64,000 nt of DNA. It comes from Gammaproteobacteria bacterium. GTDB lineage: Bacteria; Pseudomonadota; Gammaproteobacteria; Pseudomonadales; Pseudohongiellaceae. Both the position numbers and the translations under genes were made by a program. The notes under the pieces are model-generated. The model was not told where the DNA came from. It saw only the letters and a program-made list of their open reading frames with translations, and searched no databases. The DNA is taken from positions 1 through 64,000 of the forward strand of contig PBYU01000054.1 in NCBI GenBank assembly GCA_002730035.1. The letters are read 5' to 3'. This document shows, piece after piece, positions 61,089-64,000 of this stretch (position 1 is the first letter of the stretch; each line of letters opens with the position of its first letter).

Positions 61089-62530
61089 ATCTGAGAGAGT
61101 GTATATCCACCCCTCTTGCTCTTAACGAACAGAAGCTTCTGGTTGATACACGCGGGTTGTTCGCCGAGCACGTGGCTGACATAGACGATCTGGGTTGCAG
61201 TTTGTTGTGCGATGAGATCCAGCATGCCCAGTATCAATTCTCGATGATAATCGTCCAACCCGACGCAGGGCTCATCGAGAATCAACACGCGAGGATGTTT
61301 GACCATGGCCCTGGCGAGCAGCACAAGGCGCTGTTGCCCAAAGGAAATCTCGTGGTAATAGCTCTTTTCGAATGAGGCGATGCCCAACACCTGCAGCCAT
61401 TGCCTCGCAACCTCCCATTCTGCCGCTCCGCTATCATCATACAATCCAACTGAGTCGTAGAATCCGGAAACCACAACATCGAGCACCTTCCACCCCTTCA
61501 CATACTTGTTATGCAATTCGTTAGACACGACGCCAAAGTGGGCTTTCACTTCCCAGACAGTTTCACCGCTGCCTTTACGGCGTCCAAAAAGATACACCTC
61601 CTGACCATAGCCTTTATGGTTTTCTCCGTCGATCAGACTCAACAATGTGGATTTTCCACATCCATTGGGGCCCTCGATCAACACATGGTGATCATCTTCC
61701 ATGCACCAGCTAATGTCGTCCAATACTTGCAGTTCCCCATAACTGGCATCGACATGTTCTAGTCTGATCAAGGATTGTTTCGCTGTTACAACACTCTGTT
61801 CGGCAGGAATTTTGGCTGGGATCTTTTCCGGTAGAACGGGATTACTCGTGAGAAAGTGTTTGAATTCATCACTACTCGCTACTTTCGTGTATGACCCCTG
61901 ACAGAGCATTTGTAAATCTGCCATAACAGCCATGTGAGTCACACCGGGTAAAATATCGCTAGCGCGCCGGCAGAGTTGCAAGCTTGAGAATCCATCATGC
62001 AGGAAGTTTTCGATACAACTGGCAATACGCTTTTGGGAATCGATGTCGATACTCTCAAGCGGATCATCGAGTATCAGCAACTGGGGTGCTTGGGGTTGTT
62101 GAGCGTATAGGGCCCTGCCAAGTAACACCCTGCGCACCTGCCCGGAAGAGAGAAAGCGAATACCCTTTGCGGCGACTGCTGCCAGGTCCAGGGTAGTGAT
62201 AAGCTCCACTAACAAACGATCGTCGTGCTGATCGGCGGGCCGCGATGATTGAATCAACTCCTGTGCCAGGGTTCCGGGGTCCTGAGCATCTGCACTGTAC
62301 TCACTGATATCCAGCCGGTTGTCTCTCTGCCAGAGCCGCTGCTGTTCTTCGAAGGAAACGATGTGTATATCACGCTCAGGGTCAAATTCGGCGGCATATT
62401 GCACATAGTTCCCGGACTCGATTCGCTTACCAGCCAGCAGGTTTGCCAGCAGCGTTTTGCCCGCTCCATTGGACCCGAACAGGCACCAGTGCTGCCCCTG
62501 GCTGATCTGAAAATCTTTAATTCGCAGCAC
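61085..62530 (-). CDS. Twin ABC ATPase, ModF/PhrA-like
   Basis: Soluble protein with two ABC ATPase domains and no membrane part, like E. coli ModF, whose role in molybdate handling is unclear. Domain 1 has GSNGAGKTL near 19 and SSGQVRRVLLGRAL near 126; domain 2 has GPNGCGKST near 286, FGQQRLVLLARA near 401 and VLILDEPCVGLDD near 419. The first in-frame start in the usual set is GTG at 62530, but the domain seems to begin upstream: the in-frame stretch 62531-62590 reads ISNSSLVSICNAQCRIGRHQ, a plausible first strand of an ABC fold, with no ATG, GTG or TTG. ATT at 62590 may be the real start, or an early frameshift or mutation removed it. Confidence 0.85.
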   Translation of the reverse strand: MLRIKDFQISQGQHWCLFGSNGAGKTLLANLLAGKRIESGNYVQYAAEFDPERDIHIVSFEEQQRLWQRDNRLDISEYSADAQDPGTLAQELIQSSRPADQHDDRLLVELITTLDLAAVAAKGIRFLSSGQVRRVLLGRALYAQQPQAPQLLILDDPLESIDIDSQKRIASCIENFLHDGFSSLQLCRRASDILPGVTHMAVMADLQMLCQGSYTKVASSDEFKHFLTSNPVLPEKIPAKIPAEQSVVTAKQSLIRLEHVDASYGELQVLDDISWCMEDDHHVLIEGPNGCGKSTLLSLIDGENHKGYGQEVYLFGRRKGSGETVWEVKAHFGVVSNELHNKYVKGWKVLDVVVSGFYDSVGLYDDSGAAEWEVARQWLQVLGIASFEKSYYHEISFGQQRLVLLARAMVKHPRVLILDEPCVGLDDYHRELILGMLDLIAQQTATQIVYVSHVLGEQPACINQKLLFVKSKRGGYTLSQI

Positions 62531-62711
62531 CTGGTGTCTGCCGATGCGACACTGGGCATTGCAAATAGAGACTAGCGATGAATTCGAAATAAGGGGCGCT
62601 CACAAAATGAATCAGGCAACACATTCTAGTTCTTTAGACAATCCAATGCAGCACGCAATCTCATAGGCTACAATTCATCCGCGATGCCATCAGGACTAAG
62701 GATTAATACAA

Positions 62712-63155
62712 TTGAAAATCTGGGTAGATGCCGATGCCTGTCCGGTAACGATCAAGGACATCCTGGTTCGGGCCGCGGAGAGAACCGGCATCGAGCTGAC
62801 ATTTATCGCAAATCAACCCATTAAAGTGCCGCCCTATTCCAATATCAGGTCCATCCAGGTGCAGGCGGGATTCGACGTGGCCGACGACGAGATCGTCGCT
62901 AGATGCAGCGACGGGGATTTGGTGATTACCAGCGACATTCCACTGGCAGCAGAAGCAATCGAAAAAGGCGCCCTGGCGCTTTCAACCCGGGGCGAACTGC
63001 ACACCAGCAGCAACATTAAGGCACGCCTGAACATGCGTGATTTCCTGGACACCATGCGCGCCAGCGGCGTCGATACCGGCGGCCCACCGGCCATGAACCA
63101 CAACGACCGCAAAGCATTTGCCGATCAATTGGATAGATTGTTAGCCAAGCGGTAG
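62712..63155 (+). CDS. YaiI/YqxD family protein (DUF188)
   Basis: 147 residues, the usual length, cytoplasmic. The start [17 protein letters not shown] is the family signature, with [15 protein letters not shown] and [25 protein letters not shown] following. The PIN-like fold suggests a nuclease, but no activity is established. The start is TTG at 62712 after AAGGA. Confidence 0.95.
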   Translation: MKIWVDADACPVTIKDILVRAAERTGIELTFIANQPIKVPPYSNIRSIQVQAGFDVADDEIVARCSDGDLVITSDIPLAAEAIEKGALALSTRGELHTSSNIKARLNMRDFLDTMRASGVDTGGPPAMNHNDRKAFADQLDRLLAKR

Positions 63156-63200
63156 TAGCTCCTGTTGCCTTAAACTGGCGTTACCCGTAAGCTGCGTGCC

Positions 63201-63947
63201 ATGGAATTTGCCCCGCTTGATATCCTCAGTTTCCTGTTCTTCTTATGCAGCTGGTTTGGCTATGCCCTGTTTGCCAGAATAGCCGCCAAGAAGCGCAACA
63301 GCCTGGCCAGCGTACTGTATCGCTACCGCCAGGAATGGGTGCGTAAACTTAGTAAGAGCGGTATGAGCGAGGTGGACGCAGAACTGCTGGCCAGCCTTGA
63401 GAAACAAGTGTCTTTTCTTGCCAGTGCATCGCTGCTAATTCTGGCCAGCCTGGTAACGGTACTGAGTACCGCCAGCGATATGTTCATGAATATTTCCACG
63501 CTGTGGTTCGTCGCTGAGGTGCCCCTACAGGTAGTACAGCTAAAACTGTTGCTGCTGATTTTTGTTTTCGTTTATGGATTCTTTACCTTCACCTGGTCGA
63601 TACGACAATACGGATTCTGTTTTATCCTGTTCGGGTCGTCATTCCACACGGTGAAGTACTGCAGGGAAGCCGAGAACTACAAGGCAATCGCTGCCCAGAG
63701 AGACTTCAAAGCCATGGCCAAGGTGCTGGATCGGGCCGCGCACAGCTATAACTACGGCATCAGGGCCTATTACTTCGCTATGGCTGCCCTGGCCTGGTTC
63801 ATCAATTCCTGGTTCTTTATGATCGCCTGTGCCATCGTCATCATTGTGCTGTACCGTCGTGAATTTAAATCAAGTTCGCTGCAGGCGATGGTCAGTGCAC
63901 GCCTGGTGGATAACGTGCACGACGAAGAGCCGATCAAATTCGACTGA
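63201..63947 (+). CDS. DUF599 membrane protein
   Basis: 248 residues, about four or five TMs: one near the N-terminus (DILSFLFFLCSWFGYALFA), two in the middle (SFLASASLLILASLVTVL; LKLLLLIFVFVYGFFTFTWSI) and one or two at the C-terminal side (YYFAMAALAWFINSWFFMIACAIVIIVLY). The conserved R-R-Q-W-like helix VLYRYRQEWVRKL after TM1 and the FTWSIRQYGFCFILFGSS segment identify DUF599. Function unknown. It starts 45 nt after the YaiI gene. Confidence 0.9.
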   Translation: MEFAPLDILSFLFFLCSWFGYALFARIAAKKRNSLASVLYRYRQEWVRKLSKSGMSEVDAELLASLEKQVSFLASASLLILASLVTVLSTASDMFMNISTLWFVAEVPLQVVQLKLLLLIFVFVYGFFTFTWSIRQYGFCFILFGSSFHTVKYCREAENYKAIAAQRDFKAMAKVLDRAAHSYNYGIRAYYFAMAALAWFINSWFFMIACAIVIIVLYRREFKSSSLQAMVSARLVDNVHDEEPIKFD

Positions 63948-63963
63948 ATTTCCTGTCCTCGAA

Positions 63964-64000
63964 TCAGGGCCGCTTTCCCAAGGCACGTTGCATGACTTCG
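63964..64000 (-). CDS. C-terminal end of a gene entering from the right edge
   Basis: On the minus strand the frame reads EVMQRALGKRP and stops at TGA (63964-63966). The codons look coding and the orientation is convergent with DUF599, but 11 residues cannot identify the protein. Confidence 0.35.
   Translation of the reverse strand, partial: EVMQRALGKRP

Overview
The window reads as chromosomal DNA of a Gram-negative, probably marine or aquatic gammaproteobacterium. The evidence is the TolC-type outer-membrane channel, many lipobox and Sec signal peptides, a Tat-exported molybdoenzyme, the divergent ssb/uvrA pair (a usual gammaproteobacterial arrangement), and DUF2333 and DUF2937 proteins, which I know mainly from this class. 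The heavy load of secreted hydrolases (M14, M16, M28, penicillin acylase, carboxylesterase, MBL-fold) recalls oligotrophic marine groups such as OM182/Pseudohongiella, but that placement is only a guess. Base composition looks near 50% GC throughout. I found no rRNA, tRNA or CRISPR array, and no recognisable DNA-binding transcription regulator anywhere in the 64 kb.

Layout. 1-6.8 kb (minus): a truncated ClC-family gene and a complete tripartite efflux operon (TolC-like lipoprotein, an oversized HlyD/MacA-type adaptor, a LolD/MacB-type ATPase and a MacB-type permease). 7.2-20.2 kb (plus): a carboxylesterase, a membrane-anchored coiled-coil protein, a two-domain M16 zinc-protease lipoprotein, a strong hairpin, then a tightly packed seven-gene run: ABC ATPase, ABC-2 permease, tandem-PDZ lipoprotein, two exported VCBS/FG-GAP beta-propeller-like proteins, a small two-TM protein, and a second coiled-coil protein related to the one before the protease. 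This run is the best candidate for an undescribed envelope system. 20.3-25.5 kb (plus): a TAXI-TRAP transporter coupled to a CurA-like reductase broken by one amber codon, then a calcium/sodium antiporter gene broken by two stops and a frameshift.

25.5-31.9 kb (minus): a run of SulP transporter, DUF2937, DUF2333, a TPR-like lipoprotein, moeA, and an SDR-fold protein that has lost its catalytic lysine. 32-35.6 kb: ssb and uvrA, divergent, with an 18-bp tandem repeat between them. 35.6-38.0 kb is the most plastic part: repeat-like noncoding DNA around an exported RidA-family lipoprotein, a large imperfect inverted repeat, and an IS3-family element with intact ends but deletions in both transposase frames.

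38.1-44.2 kb: an M14 carboxypeptidase facing away from a Tat-exported molybdenum hydroxylase operon that resembles E. coli PaoABC (Fe-S, Mo and FAD subunits, the last with a four-cysteine [4Fe-4S] loop), closed by a clear terminator. 44.3-64 kb is a mix of housekeeping and exported enzymes: a 42-residue membrane peptide, ferrochelatase, an unusual M28 peptidase, an SMP-30-like protein, a three-part redoxin/cytochrome c/copper-monooxygenase protein, a DUF442-like phosphatase-fold protein, a DmeF-like cation exporter, penicillin acylase, an ACT protein, an MBL hydrolase, a sorbosone-dehydrogenase-like protein, a crotonase, a CBS-domain protein, a ModF-like twin ATPase with a start-codon problem, a YaiI-family protein, a DUF599 membrane protein, and the tail of a gene running off the right edge.

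Shared themes are envelope traffic (two ABC systems, a TRAP transporter, SulP, CDF and ClC) and exported metalloenzymes. MoeA makes the molybdenum cofactor that the PaoABC-like enzyme would need. Gene decay is concentrated in 23.4-25.5 kb and 36.9-38.0 kb.
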